Shown: piece after piece, positions 1 through 8,665 of the stretch
Layout: the number at the start of each line of letters is the position of its first letter
How positions within the stretch are numbered: the first letter of the stretch is position 1
Assembly (NCBI GenBank): GCA_019090895.1
Contig: JAHRVB010000199.1
Coordinates: forward strand, 28,422-92,421
Length of the DNA stretch: 64,000 nt
Reading direction: 5' to 3'
Source: Kangiellaceae bacterium
Lineage (GTDB): Bacteria > Pseudomonadota > Gammaproteobacteria > Enterobacterales > Kangiellaceae
The notes under the pieces: generated by a model
Database searches by the model: none
Seen by the model: the letters and a program-made list of their open reading frames with translations, nothing else
What the model was told of the DNA's origin: nothing
Made by a program: the position numbers and the translations under genes

Positions 1-1086
1 GTCTTCCCAATTTCCTCTTGACCTTGCTGTATGAGGCGGATTCTTCAAGGCCTTAACAAATTCTTGTTCGTATTTTTTTGTATTGTAGTTTGCATTGTCA
101 CCGTGGTCCCATGTGATCTTAAGCTTGTCCCTAGCTTGCAGCGCTGCCCAGGTATTTTCGGCAATGACCGCAATGCCTCCTAACATTTTGAATACTGCTG
201 GAGGTGTTAGTGTTGGCATTTCAACTATCTTAACAACTCCCGGCACTTTCAGTGCTTCCGTGGCATCAAAGGACTTTACTTTGCCGAATAGGACTGGTGG
301 ACGTGCAATAACAGCGTATTTCATTTGCTCCAGCTCGACATCAAATCCATAGATGGCCTTGCCAGAAACAATTGCTTCACCATCGATATTGGGCATTGTA
401 TCCTTGCCGACATATCGATGTTCCGATTCTTTCTTCAGTTTTAGAGTCTTTTTATCCGGAACCGGAAGTGTCGCTGCGATTTCAACCAGCTGAGAAAAAT
501 CTAAGGTCTTACTACTCGATTTTAATTTCGCTTGATGGTTATAGATTTCAACTTGCGTTGGTTTCACTTTCCATACTTGTGCTGCGGCGGTCTGTAGCAT
601 GGTTCTTGCTGTAGCGCCGGCTTCTTTTAAACGAGTGTAAAAGCGCCTAACGCTCCTTGAACCATCGGTGTTTTGGCTGCCATATTTTGCATCACCTAAA
701 CCTTGCTCAACAATGACTCGCTGCCAATCACATTCCATTTCATCAGCGACTAACATTGGCAATGAACTTCGAATGCCTTGACCCATTTCCGAGCGATGAC
801 AAATAATGGTCACGGTTCCTCTTTTGTCCATCGAAATGAAAACGTCCGGAGCGAAATCAGATGAGCCAGATTTGGCCGCCGAAACGGTTTGAACACTGGC
901 TAGTTGGACGCCGATCACTAAACTTGAACTTGCTAAGCCACTCACTTTGAGAAAACTTCTGCGGGAGACGTTTTCAATTCTGCAGGAGGTAGTCTTACCT
1001 GCATCTTCGTTTGCTAAATCATCGTTATTTGAATTAAAGATTTGCTCGTCGGTTGGAACTTGTCCAATTTTTGTGAGAAAAGACAT
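1..1086 (-). CDS. Molybdopterin-binding subunit of an isoquinoline 1-oxidoreductase-like hydroxylase (partial, N-terminal part)
   Basis: The frame is open from ATG at 1086 to the left edge, about 362 codons with no stop, so the gene is cut by the window. Residues 41-47 (SRRSFLK) followed by a hydrophobic stretch ending near VSA at 68-70 form a twin-arginine signal, so a folded, cofactor-loaded export to the periplasm is expected. Downstream residues such as CHRSEMGQGIRSSLPMLVAD and a GSRSVR segment are typical of IorB-type large subunits of the xanthine dehydrogenase/aldehyde oxidase superfamily, which hold the molybdenum cofactor. It starts at the base after the stop codon of the [2Fe-2S] subunit gene, so translation is probably coupled. 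The substrate cannot be read from the sequence; related enzymes oxidise N-heterocycles or aldehydes. The catalytic C-terminal part lies outside the window. Confidence 0.85.
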   Translation of the reverse strand, partial: MSFLTKIGQVPTDEQIFNSNNDDLANEDAGKTTSCRIENVSRRSFLKVSGLASSSLVIGVQLASVQTVSAAKSGSSDFAPDVFISMDKRGTVTIICHRSEMGQGIRSSLPMLVADEMECDWQRVIVEQGLGDAKYGSQNTDGSRSVRRFYTRLKEAGATARTMLQTAAAQVWKVKPTQVEIYNHQAKLKSSSKTLDFSQLVEIAATLPVPDKKTLKLKKESEHRYVGKDTMPNIDGEAIVSGKAIYGFDVELEQMKYAVIARPPVLFGKVKSFDATEALKVPGVVKIVEMPTLTPPAVFKMLGGIAVIAENTWAALQARDKLKITWDHGDNANYNTKKYEQEFVKALKNPPHTARSRGNWED

Positions 1087-1551
1087 CTACTTAACCTCCT
1101 TTGCGAGTTTCGCAGCTAAATGAATGGCTGAACGGATGCGCGGGTAGGTACCACATCGACAAAGATTACCTGACATCGCTTGGTCAATATCGTCATCTGA
1201 TGGCGAATCATTGCTAGCAAGCAACGAGGCAGCAGACATGATTTGGCCGCTTTGACAATAGCCACATTGTGGTACATTAATCTCAAGCCAAGCTTTCTGG
1301 ACTGGGTGATCAATGTTCTCAGATAACCCTTCTATAGTCGTTATTGATTTTCCTTTTACCGCGGATATAGGCATTACGCATGAACGTACAGCTATACCAT
1401 CCATATGGACCGTACACGCGCCGCACAAGCCTTTTCCGCAGCCATATTTGCTGCCGGTCAGCTTTACGATATCTCTGAGTGCCCAGAGTAGAGGCATGTC
1501 ATCAGGCAAATCGAGTTTATGTTGCTTATTATTAATTGTGAGTTCAATCAT
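1087..1551 (-). CDS. [2Fe-2S] iron-sulfur subunit of a molybdenum hydroxylase (IorA-like)
   Basis: This 154-residue protein has both expected [2Fe-2S] sites. The plant-ferredoxin-type site uses C38, C43, C46 (CGKGLCGAC) and C58. The helical-domain site uses C96, C99, C131 and C133 (QCGYCQSG and LCRCGTY). It passes electrons from the molybdenum centre in the large subunit to an outside acceptor. The length is normal for the small subunit of IorAB-type two-subunit enzymes, and no separate FAD subunit gene is seen. It has no signal peptide, so it would travel with the Tat-bearing partner. A strong Shine-Dalgarno AGGAGG at 1558-1563 fixes the start. It lies between mocA upstream and the large subunit gene downstream. 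Confidence 0.93.
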   Translation of the reverse strand: MIELTINNKQHKLDLPDDMPLLWALRDIVKLTGSKYGCGKGLCGACTVHMDGIAVRSCVMPISAVKGKSITTIEGLSENIDHPVQKAWLEINVPQCGYCQSGQIMSAASLLASNDSPSDDDIDQAMSGNLCRCGTYPRIRSAIHLAAKLAKEVK

Positions 1552-1605
1552 TTGTTTCCTCCTAAGCGATATTAGTATTTAAATCAGCCTTGTACCGATA
1601 AATTG

Positions 1606-2277
1606 TTATTGATTCAAATGTGACTTCAATTGAGATTTTTCTAAATTAATTAATTGCAGTAAATCATTTGGAGTATCTAAATCCCAGCCTGCATTTTTGA
1701 TATTGACAGCACTTAAGGCCATCCTGTTTTGTTCTAAAATTTTTCTTGCACCTTGAGATTTGAGTTTCAATAATTCAGGAAAATGACTGCTGGGAAAAAT
1801 CGCAGGTGCTCCCAGTATTACGTCATTCGAATTACCTTCTTGAGAGTATTGACTGGCAGTAATCTTGTTCGGATATTCTTTCCAACTTTTGTATAACATT
1901 TCTAAATCTTCGATAGTGAGTAAATATTGGTCACACAGTAAGATCATGATTGCATCTGGTGCTGAGACTAATTGGTTGGAAGTCCAATATTCTACACCTG
2001 TTGCGATGGAACTACCCATTCCACTTTTCCAGTTTTGGTTGGTTACAGAGCGAAAATGAATATCTGCCAAATTATTTTTTATTTTCTCGGCCTCATATCC
2101 TAATACGCATAAAGTTTTGTCCGTGAGAAAAGAAGCTAGTGCGATTGAGTGTTGTAGCAGTGTTTTTCCGTTGAACGTAATTAGTTGTTTATTCTCACCC
2201 AATCGCGACGAGTTACCCGCAGCGATGATTACAATTGCTAAACTAGGAATCTTAACTTTTGTATCTATATTGCTCAC
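1606..2277 (-). CDS. mocA: Molybdenum cofactor cytidylyltransferase (MocA family)
   Basis: This 223-residue nucleotidyltransferase is of the MocA/MobA-like type. The N-terminal nucleotide-binding signature IIAAGNSSRLGENKQL is followed by FNGKTLLQHS. MocA joins CMP to Mo-molybdopterin to make the cytosine dinucleotide cofactor used by bacterial aldehyde and isoquinoline oxidoreductases, which suits the two enzyme subunits encoded just downstream. Translation starts at GTG (2275-2277), which shares a GTGA overlap with the xdhC stop codon, a sign of translational coupling. Family membership is clear. CTP rather than GTP use is inferred from the context. Confidence 0.85.
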   Translation of the reverse strand: MSNIDTKVKIPSLAIVIIAAGNSSRLGENKQLITFNGKTLLQHSIALASFLTDKTLCVLGYEAEKIKNNLADIHFRSVTNQNWKSGMGSSIATGVEYWTSNQLVSAPDAIMILLCDQYLLTIEDLEMLYKSWKEYPNKITASQYSQEGNSNDVILGAPAIFPSSHFPELLKLKSQGARKILEQNRMALSAVNIKNAGWDLDTPNDLLQLINLEKSQLKSHLNQ

Positions 2278-3236
2278 CGGTTAAGATCCTCATAGCAAAA
2301 TTTTGCCGATTTACTATGGGCTACAGCTTGTATCTCACTAATGATTGCGAGAGCAATTGTTTCGGGTGAGCCTGCACCTATATCTAGTCCTATTGGTCCA
2401 AAAACTCTACCTTGATGTTCTGAGAAATGGGTGTCGCACTCGGCTAACAATTTGTCTCTTCGAGCTGAGGGTCCGAGTAAACCAATGTAACCTATTGGAC
2501 TATCAAGTAATCGTTTCAAGTATTCTTGATCTCTTTCGAACTGATGACTCATTATCACTGCACTATCGAATGGTGTTAATTCAAAACCATTCCATTGAGA
2601 TCTTTTTACCGTGATAAGTTCGTCAGCGAACGGAAACTTCTCTTTGTTACTAGCGTCTTGCCTATGATCAATCACAGTTGTTTTCCAACCGATATGATGC
2701 GCGATTGCAACCACCGGTGGAACGTCAGGCGACGCGCCACAAATCAACAAATGGTGTGGCTTACGAAGTTCGAATTTTAGTTGAGAATGTTTTTCTGGGA
2801 TTAATTTGTCTGCCGGTTCAATCACTAATTCATTATTATTGGCTGTATTGATGGTGATTTGTTGTGCATTTCCATTTTGTAATTCAAACAGTCCTTCGAA
2901 AATAGAGAAATGATTTTGTTCAGCGGGGAGGTACTTAAGGAATATAGTAACTTCTCCGTCACAGCCCAAACCCATTCCCCAAATTAAATCGGCTTCATCA
3001 CGCATGTTATAAACTAACTGGTGGTCACATTTATTTTCAAACAAAGTTTTGCAGTTGGCGACTATGTCGCCTTCAAGACACCCGCCACTCAGTAAGCCCC
3101 AATGATTAGAATCTTGATCGATTAACATCATAGCGCCAGATTTTCGATAGGTAGAGCCATTGGTTCCGGTAATGATCGCTAATACATAATCTTTACTTGA
3201 ATCATAATGCCTGAGTGATTTCAATAAACTATACAT
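2274..3236 (-). CDS. xdhC: XdhC/CoxI-family molybdenum cofactor chaperone
   Basis: This 320-residue protein has the two-domain XdhC layout. The N-terminal XdhC/CoxI domain carries GSTYRKSGAMMLI and GGCLEGDI. The C-terminal Rossmann-like domain begins near HLLICGASPDVPP and has an LLGPSARRDKLL segment. XdhC proteins bind the molybdenum cofactor, promote its sulfuration with a cysteine desulfurase, and insert it into the apoenzyme; PaoD does this for the E. coli aldehyde oxidoreductase. The gene is three bases after the SufU-like gene and overlaps mocA by 4 bp, so the three maturation genes precede the enzyme genes in one operon. ATG at 3234-3236 is the start. Confidence 0.9.
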   Translation of the reverse strand: MYSLLKSLRHYDSSKDYVLAIITGTNGSTYRKSGAMMLIDQDSNHWGLLSGGCLEGDIVANCKTLFENKCDHQLVYNMRDEADLIWGMGLGCDGEVTIFLKYLPAEQNHFSIFEGLFELQNGNAQQITINTANNNELVIEPADKLIPEKHSQLKFELRKPHHLLICGASPDVPPVVAIAHHIGWKTTVIDHRQDASNKEKFPFADELITVKRSQWNGFELTPFDSAVIMSHQFERDQEYLKRLLDSPIGYIGLLGPSARRDKLLAECDTHFSEHQGRVFGPIGLDIGAGSPETIALAIISEIQAVAHSKSAKFCYEDLNR

Positions 3237-3239
3237 GGA

Positions 3240-3713
3240 TTACATTATTTTGGAATGATGCACAGGAAATTCACTCCCTTTATTAGAAGATGGATCAATT
3301 GCATTCAATGCTGTTTGCCATGGGAGTAAAGCACAGTTTATTCGGCTTAGATGTTCACTAACAGGTAACAGGCAAGCGAGTTCATCGATATTTATCTGAG
3401 GTTGAGTAACTTGCTCTCTGCTGTTTAAATGAGTTTCGAGAAATTGAAAATAATGTCTAAGCTCTTTCAACGGTTTACCGTGTGTGAGCTTACATAGAAT
3501 AGAGGCTGAAGCAGTACAAATTGCACAACTATCAGTGACAAAACCGATGTTATTGATAATTTCACTGTCACGGTGGATACTAAGAAGAATACTTATTTCA
3601 TCTCCACAGGTGGCATTGTAACCATCTGATTGATGAGAGGCAGCAAAATGCTTATCTTTTCCAATTGGCGACGTATAGTGTTCTTTCAGCGCGCTTTGAT
3701 AGAGTTTTTTCAT
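3240..3713 (-). CDS. SufU-like sulfur acceptor / iron-sulfur scaffold
   Basis: From ATG 3713 the protein has 157 residues. The three SufU zinc-site blocks are present: NATCGDEI (C36, D38), SCAICTASASI (C63) and RINCALLPW (C127). In Gram-positive bacteria these hold zinc and take sulfur from SufS. A TTG four codons upstream (3723-3725) is possible, but the ATG gives the usual family N-terminus MKKLYQ. SufU proteins normally serve iron-sulfur cluster assembly. Here the gene leads an operon for a molybdenum hydroxylase and its maturation factors, and a SufS-type desulfurase is encoded at 8820-10073. It may supply sulfur for the cofactor or for the enzyme's [2Fe-2S] clusters; that role is inference. 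Confidence 0.8.
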   Translation of the reverse strand: MKKLYQSALKEHYTSPIGKDKHFAASHQSDGYNATCGDEISILLSIHRDSEIINNIGFVTDSCAICTASASILCKLTHGKPLKELRHYFQFLETHLNSREQVTQPQINIDELACLLPVSEHLSRINCALLPWQTALNAIDPSSNKGSEFPVHHSKIM

Positions 3714-3903
3714 GTCGTTATTCAACTCTGATAGGTGCTTAGCTTATCATTCTATGACTTAGAGAGCGCATTGACTATGCTGGAATGGTTGCAAATTGTT
3801 AATAAGTCGTTCTTTCATTTTACATTACCATCTTTATCAACTGTAATTTATTGACGCAAGCTTCGTCAATACAAACATGTTTATTTAAATTAAGGACTGC
3901 TGA

Positions 3904-4434
3904 ATGCTTCACCGGAGATTACTTATCGTTCTAATGACTCTGTCCCTGTTGTTAAGTGCTTGTAGTGATGCAAGCCAAAAGACCGCGAATGACAATTCTT
4001 ATCTTGGACAAGATTGGACTCTCAATAATTTAGAAGGTAAACCAATCACTCTCTCTGATTATCAAGGTCAAACTACACTATTAGTATTTTGGGCTACATG
4101 GTGCCCTTATTGTAAGAAGCTGTTACCGGGTATTGAGGAATTACATCAAAAATATCATCAACAGGGACTCAAGGTTTTGGCCGTCAATATTAGAGAAGAT
4201 TGGAAACCTGAGGTTTATTGGCGAAATCATGAATACCAATTCGACACAGTTGTAGAAGGTGATGAAGTGGCTAAACAATACGGAGTTCAAGGAACGCCTG
4301 GGCTGGTATTTATTGCACCGAGTGGAAAAGTACTTGGCGTTCAGTCGTTTTCAGATCCGCATCATCCTTTATTAGAGCGCTTTGCTACAGAGGGCATTGC
4401 AATGATGAATGGCAACCACACAACAACCCAATAA
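3904..4434 (+). CDS. TlpA/ResA-like thioredoxin-fold lipoprotein
   Basis: A 176-residue secreted protein. The N-terminus is a lipoprotein signal peptide with lipobox LSAC (Cys about residue 20), so it should be membrane anchored. The mature part is an AhpC/TSA/TlpA-like thioredoxin fold with active site WATWCPYCKK (C67 and C70). A cis-Pro loop is visible in QGTPGLVFI. TlpA/ResA proteins reduce disulfides in periplasmic targets such as apocytochromes or copper-site proteins. No cytochrome genes are adjacent, so its partner is unknown. It is divergent from the molybdenum hydroxylase operon and converges on fabY across a shared terminator. Confidence 0.88.
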   Translation: MLHRRLLIVLMTLSLLLSACSDASQKTANDNSYLGQDWTLNNLEGKPITLSDYQGQTTLLVFWATWCPYCKKLLPGIEELHQKYHQQGLKVLAVNIREDWKPEVYWRNHEYQFDTVVEGDEVAKQYGVQGTPGLVFIAPSGKVLGVQSFSDPHHPLLERFATEGIAMMNGNHTTTQ

Positions 4435-4453
4435 TCCATTGAACTAAATATAG

Positions 4454-4485
4454 ACAAAAAAAGGCGCTTAAAGCGCCATTTATGT
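4454..4485. terminator. Bidirectional intrinsic terminator
   Basis: GGCGCT-TAA-AGCGCC (4463-4477) forms a 6-bp GC-rich stem. An A-run lies on its left (4456-4462), giving a U-run for minus-strand transcripts. A T-rich stretch lies on its right for plus-strand transcripts. It sits between the convergent TlpA-like gene and fabY and probably ends both. Confidence 0.75.
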
Positions 4486-4503
4486 GTTTGCAGACTTTCA
4501 TCA

Positions 4504-6348
4504 TTAACAGTAGTCGGAAAACGGGTTTTCCTGACTAAAAACTAACTGGTTTTCAAATTTACTCATTTGAATTCCTTCGTCAGAAATTGTTAAATCGTTC
4601 TCATTCATCACCTCAGAACCAAAATGATAGATAACATTGATATCGCCATTGATAACGGATTCATCATATTGCTTTGCAACCACTTTTACTTTTTCATTGA
4701 GTAATTTATATTGTGCAATTCTTGCTGGTCCATATTTATTTTCAAGCATGCTCATTGTTGTGTGAGGCGAAAGAATCAACCCAGTGGCATTGTTACCGCC
4801 AAAGCCCTTCGAGTTAATGACTGCGGCTTTCATCTGCTCTCCTTTGACGCCCACAGGCGTATGATCAAGACAAAAGTCGAGGTTAGAATCGAATACATCA
4901 TCAGCAATCTTGTCGATGGTATTGATACCCGGTATTAGCCCGTATTCCCATACGCCAAGGGTGGCTGTTAATTGATCGCCACCGGCCGGACCGAGTGAAT
5001 GGCCGACATACGATTTTATTGCGGCAATTTTCCAATTATCTATCTCAAAAGTTTTGGCAACTTCATTCAATATATGCGATTCGCTCACTCTGTTTTGAGG
5101 GGTTCCTGTACCATGGGCTTGCGCAAATGTTTGTTTTACACCTTCTTCCCCAAGAATATTTTTCGCTAATGACATTGCTTTAGCAACGGTAACGTAATTA
5201 CCGATTCCAGGAGACGAGATAGACTTTTTGTTAGCGTCGGCATTGACGAATACATCCGCAACAGAAGCATAGATTGTCGCACCTAATTCCAAAGCTAATT
5301 CGTCATCCATAAGGATAAAGAATTGACAAGCTTCAGAAATAGTAAAACCTGCATTTTCAGCAAACGGCCGACTGGCCCTTCGGTTGTCAGCGGTTTCGGT
5401 GCCATCTAGTTCTGCTATTTGAGAATCTTCTGCAAGCGCTCCCATTGCTTTAAAGCCTTCAATCACTTCCGGTTCAACGGGGGCTTCTGCGCCACCGACA
5501 ATAACTACTCGAGCTACGCCAGATTGTATATCACTAATGCCTTGTCTAAGGTTGTATAGGAATGTCGCACAGGCTCCCATATTAGTTCCTGTCGCGCCGA
5601 CGCTATTGATCATATAACTGTTGATAAAGTCAGCTGGCATTTGCGAAAGCATCAAAGGCATTTGTTTCGAGCTAACTCGACCTCCTTTAAGCCAAGCTTG
5701 GCTCAAGCCTCTTCCGCCAAAATCGTCCAGCTGGCCAATGGCAGATCCCGCGTACACAGAGACTTCATCGGGGTTAATATGTTGTAATATCTTAGACCAT
5801 TCAATCCCCATGGAATGAATCGCATCGGAAGCACCAAAGACAGTCAGCTGTAACCCTTTGGGTTGATTGCGAGAGGTATACAATGATGCAGGGTCAAACC
5901 CTGTTGGTAGTTGACCTGCACTTGAAACTGCCGATTGATGTTTCTCTGGCATCATTACGGTGAGTTCGCCTTCGATAGTAACGTTATAACCGCCAGTTTC
6001 TAATTCTTCGAGCTTCCAGTTGTCAGGGATGTGTTTGGGAAGTTGACGCTTACCTATTTGAAAATGGATTGTTTCATCATTTGACTTTAATACGGCTTTC
6101 TTATGAATGTTAATTTCGTCGAGATCAAACGTTTGTTTTTCGATTTTTCGGATCAGAGTTTGCGCCAGCAACGTTTCTTTTGAAGTGTCTGCGGGTTGAT
6201 TTGTTAAACTCGCTAAGCCCTTGAACATAGGCTCGGTTTCAGCATCTGTCAGTGATTCATGGACCATTCGTCTGTAACTGTGATGGAAAGAGCTCCTTCC
6301 AGCAGCATTGATGCCACCAAAACCGACAATTACGGGTAATTTTTTCAT
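4504..6348 (-). CDS. fabY: FabY-type beta-ketoacyl-ACP synthase
   Basis: The protein has 614 residues from ATG 6348. It matches FabY of Pseudomonas aeruginosa (PA5174) in length and in long stretches, starting with LPVIVGFGGINAAGRSSFHH. Catalytic residues of the Cys-His-His ketosynthase class are present: Cys in GACATFLYN (about 260), His in AHGTGTPQNR (about 410) and His in YVGHSLGPAGG (about 449). FabY condenses acetyl-CoA with malonyl-ACP to start fatty acid synthesis, a step done by FabH in E. coli. A GTG nine codons upstream (6373-6375) would add residues that do not fit the family start. It is transcribed away from an AraC-type regulator. Whether a FabH gene exists elsewhere cannot be seen here. 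Confidence 0.9.
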   Translation of the reverse strand: MKKLPVIVGFGGINAAGRSSFHHSYRRMVHESLTDAETEPMFKGLASLTNQPADTSKETLLAQTLIRKIEKQTFDLDEINIHKKAVLKSNDETIHFQIGKRQLPKHIPDNWKLEELETGGYNVTIEGELTVMMPEKHQSAVSSAGQLPTGFDPASLYTSRNQPKGLQLTVFGASDAIHSMGIEWSKILQHINPDEVSVYAGSAIGQLDDFGGRGLSQAWLKGGRVSSKQMPLMLSQMPADFINSYMINSVGATGTNMGACATFLYNLRQGISDIQSGVARVVIVGGAEAPVEPEVIEGFKAMGALAEDSQIAELDGTETADNRRASRPFAENAGFTISEACQFFILMDDELALELGATIYASVADVFVNADANKKSISSPGIGNYVTVAKAMSLAKNILGEEGVKQTFAQAHGTGTPQNRVSESHILNEVAKTFEIDNWKIAAIKSYVGHSLGPAGGDQLTATLGVWEYGLIPGINTIDKIADDVFDSNLDFCLDHTPVGVKGEQMKAAVINSKGFGGNNATGLILSPHTTMSMLENKYGPARIAQYKLLNEKVKVVAKQYDESVINGDINVIYHFGSEVMNENDLTISDEGIQMSKFENQLVFSQENPFSDYC

Positions 6349-6441
6349 TTGATATTCTCGTTCATTACTAACCACTAGATGGCTGCTAGTATATTGACTA
6401 ATTCTGACAAGGTGTAGGATATATATGCCAAACTCTTGTAC

Positions 6442-6455
6442 AATGTGGCCACATT
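6442..6455. promoter_or_regulatory. 14-bp perfect palindrome in the fabY/araC intergenic region
   Basis: AATGTGGCCACATT is a perfect palindrome centred between 6448 and 6449, 34 bases before the start of the AraC-type regulator and about 94 bases before fabY. Its position and symmetry suggest an operator acting on one or both divergent genes. The protein that binds it is unknown. Confidence 0.4.
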
Positions 6456-6488
6456 ATTGATTAAAAGTAAGGTGTTAATGAAAAGACC

Positions 6489-7481
6489 ATGGGAGCTTCA
6501 CTATTTATCGGGTACCAACGGGCGTTACTAACAGGAGTGAGTTTGCCTATGGAAATGATAGTTTCTGCTCGTTCTATCGCCCGAATTAAGAGAAAACGGA
6601 ATACGCGTTGGAATTGCCATGTCGTCACTCCTGTCAATTACGGGTTAGACCCCATACAATTTGCAAACGGTTTACAGGTATTGCCAAACTATAACCTTAT
6701 CGATGCACCACTGGCAGATACCATTTTTGTGCCTCCTATTTGGGGGAATCCTGAAGTAGTAATTGAACAAAATGAAGAACTAATCAGTTGGTTGCTTGAG
6801 CGATACAATCAAGGTGCACAGCTGGTCGCAACTGGGACAGGTGTTTGTTTATTGGCAAGTGCTGGATTGTTGGACAATAAAGTCGCGACGACCCATTGGT
6901 ATTACTTTGAGCAGTTTGCCAAAAAATATCCGAAGGTCAATTTGCAGCGTAAACATTTTATCACTCAAGATGGCTCAATTACCTGCACCGGCAGTATTAA
7001 TGCTTTAGTGGATTTAGTGGTGTATCTCATTGAAACGCAGTTCGGCAAAGAAGTGAGTCAAATAATTGAGCAACATTACAGTCACGAAATTAATCGCACC
7101 TACGACAAACCCTGGTTTGCTAAGGGCGCCAGTCGCCATCCTGACGAGGGGATTGTTGAAGTTCAGCAGTGGATGCAATCCCATTTTTATCAGCATTTTG
7201 ATTTAAATTCATTGAGCCAAATGGCAAATATGAGTGGCCGTAATTTCTCTCGGCGATTTAAAAGTGCTGTCGGTAAAAGCCCGTTAGCCTACGGGGTTGA
7301 CCTTAAAGTAAGTGCTGCACAAGAACTTCTAAGAGATACCAATCTAAATCATCAAGATATTGCCGATCATTTGGGGTACAAAGACAGTGGTTTTTTTTCA
7401 AGACAGTTCAAACAGAAAACCAATCTGACGCCCAAGGAATATCGTGAAATGGTGAGAGGGAAACTCTTTAACGCCGATTGA
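6489..7481 (+). CDS. GlxA-type transcriptional regulator (DJ-1/PfpI-like domain plus AraC helix-turn-helix)
   Basis: A 330-residue regulator with two parts. Residues about 5-200 resemble the DJ-1/PfpI-like (class I amidotransferase-fold) domain, including LVATGTGVCLLASAGLLD and the following THWYYFEQF that are typical of GlxA-family regulators. Residues about 225-325 form an AraC-type double helix-turn-helix with DLNSLSQMANMSGRNFSRRF and IADHLGYKDSGFFSRQFKQ. The ATG at 6489 is the only plausible start in frame, because a stop lies 21 bases upstream. It is divergent from fabY with a perfect palindrome between them, so it might control fabY or itself. No ligand can be named. Confidence 0.88.
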   Translation: MGASLFIGYQRALLTGVSLPMEMIVSARSIARIKRKRNTRWNCHVVTPVNYGLDPIQFANGLQVLPNYNLIDAPLADTIFVPPIWGNPEVVIEQNEELISWLLERYNQGAQLVATGTGVCLLASAGLLDNKVATTHWYYFEQFAKKYPKVNLQRKHFITQDGSITCTGSINALVDLVVYLIETQFGKEVSQIIEQHYSHEINRTYDKPWFAKGASRHPDEGIVEVQQWMQSHFYQHFDLNSLSQMANMSGRNFSRRFKSAVGKSPLAYGVDLKVSAAQELLRDTNLNHQDIADHLGYKDSGFFSRQFKQKTNLTPKEYREMVRGKLFNAD

Positions 7482-7546
7482 ATCTATGTTGAGAAAATAC
7501 TAAAATACCGCTTCTTCCATATTTGACAGAACTGAGACTTTAAAAA

Positions 7547-8593
7547 ATGCAGCAAATCCTGAAACAATTCGTGACAAGTAGCTGTGCTCTCTGTGTGAGC
7601 TTCCTATTCGTCACATTAGATAGCATCGCAGCAGAAAAAGACACCCGGGCTGCGGCAATTGTGGGCGATAAAATAATCACTTATCAGCAAATGAACGATC
7701 CCATAGCTTCGAAAATATATGAAGCAGAACAAAAATTATACGAGTTAAAGCTGGTTCAGTTGAAAACTCAGATTCTAGCTCAGCTGATTAAAAAGAATCC
7801 ACTCAGTGCTGGAAAATCGGTTGAAGAGTTTATTCAGCGTTATATCACTACTAACGTTCAAGTGACTCAAGCAGATATACAGCAGTTTGTGGTTTTGAAA
7901 AAAATCCCTAAAGAACAATTGGACGCTACCCTTTTAGAGAAAGTTAGAAGCTACTTAGTACAACAGCACAGTGCAAAACAAATTGAAAATTGGGTAAATA
8001 TAGAGAGCAAAAAACAGGGAGTCATTATAAATCTACGGCCGCCAATACCAACTCGGGTTGAAATTGCAATCAATGGAGCACCGGTTCTCGGCCCTAAAAA
8101 CGCGCCAATTACAATCATCGAGTATTCTGATTTCCAATGTCCATTTTGCACTCGAGCCGAAGTAACGGTAAAACAACTCTTAAAAAATTACCCTGGTAAG
8201 ATAAAAGTTGTCTATAAACAATTTCCACTTAGTTTTCATCAAGACGCATTCAAAGCGGCCGAAGCCAGTCTGTGTGCTAATGAACAGTCAGATGAATATT
8301 TCTGGGAACTCCATGATCACATGTTAGCTAATCCGAGAAAACTGACAGCGGGTGCTTTGGTAGAAAAAGCGAGTAGTATGGGCTTGAATAAAACTCAGTT
8401 TGAACAATGTGTAAAGTCTAGTAAGTATGCAAGCAAAGTTAACCAAGATATAGATGAAGGGCAGCGTCTTGGAGTCGAAGCAACACCAATGTTTTATATC
8501 AATGGGATTACAGTTAGAGGAGCCCAGCCACTAGAAGCTTTCGTAAAAGTCATCGAAAGTGAACTAGCCTTATTAGCTACTAATAGAAAATAG
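7547..8593 (+). CDS. Periplasmic DsbA-family thioredoxin-fold protein with SurA-like N-terminal region
   Basis: A 348-residue protein with an N-terminal signal peptide (cleavage near IAA, residues 27-29). Residues about 35-150 are helical and SurA/PpiC-N-like (starting AAIVGDKIITYQQM). The DsbA/DsbG-type thioredoxin domain begins near 175 and has the active site DFQCPFCTRA (C198, C201). The cis-Pro loop is EATPMFYING, followed by VRGAQPLEAF. It should act on disulfides of periplasmic proteins, and the N-terminal part may bind unfolded substrates. The gene appears to stand alone on the plus strand, converging on sufS. Whether it oxidises or isomerises cannot be decided from the motif. Confidence 0.85.
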   Translation: MQQILKQFVTSSCALCVSFLFVTLDSIAAEKDTRAAAIVGDKIITYQQMNDPIASKIYEAEQKLYELKLVQLKTQILAQLIKKNPLSAGKSVEEFIQRYITTNVQVTQADIQQFVVLKKIPKEQLDATLLEKVRSYLVQQHSAKQIENWVNIESKKQGVIINLRPPIPTRVEIAINGAPVLGPKNAPITIIEYSDFQCPFCTRAEVTVKQLLKNYPGKIKVVYKQFPLSFHQDAFKAAEASLCANEQSDEYFWELHDHMLANPRKLTAGALVEKASSMGLNKTQFEQCVKSSKYASKVNQDIDEGQRLGVEATPMFYINGITVRGAQPLEAFVKVIESELALLATNRK

Positions 8594-8665
8594 CTTCTGA
8601 ACAGTTTAGTTCTTATTGGACGACTTCGAAATAACCTTGCTATTCTTAAAGTCGTTCAATGTTTC

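Noticed and set aside
6478..6531. Short frame ATG AAA AGA... with an AAGG site just before the AraC-type gene
   Set aside because: It stops after 17 codons and overlaps the regulator start in another frame; nothing shows it is translated for a purpose.
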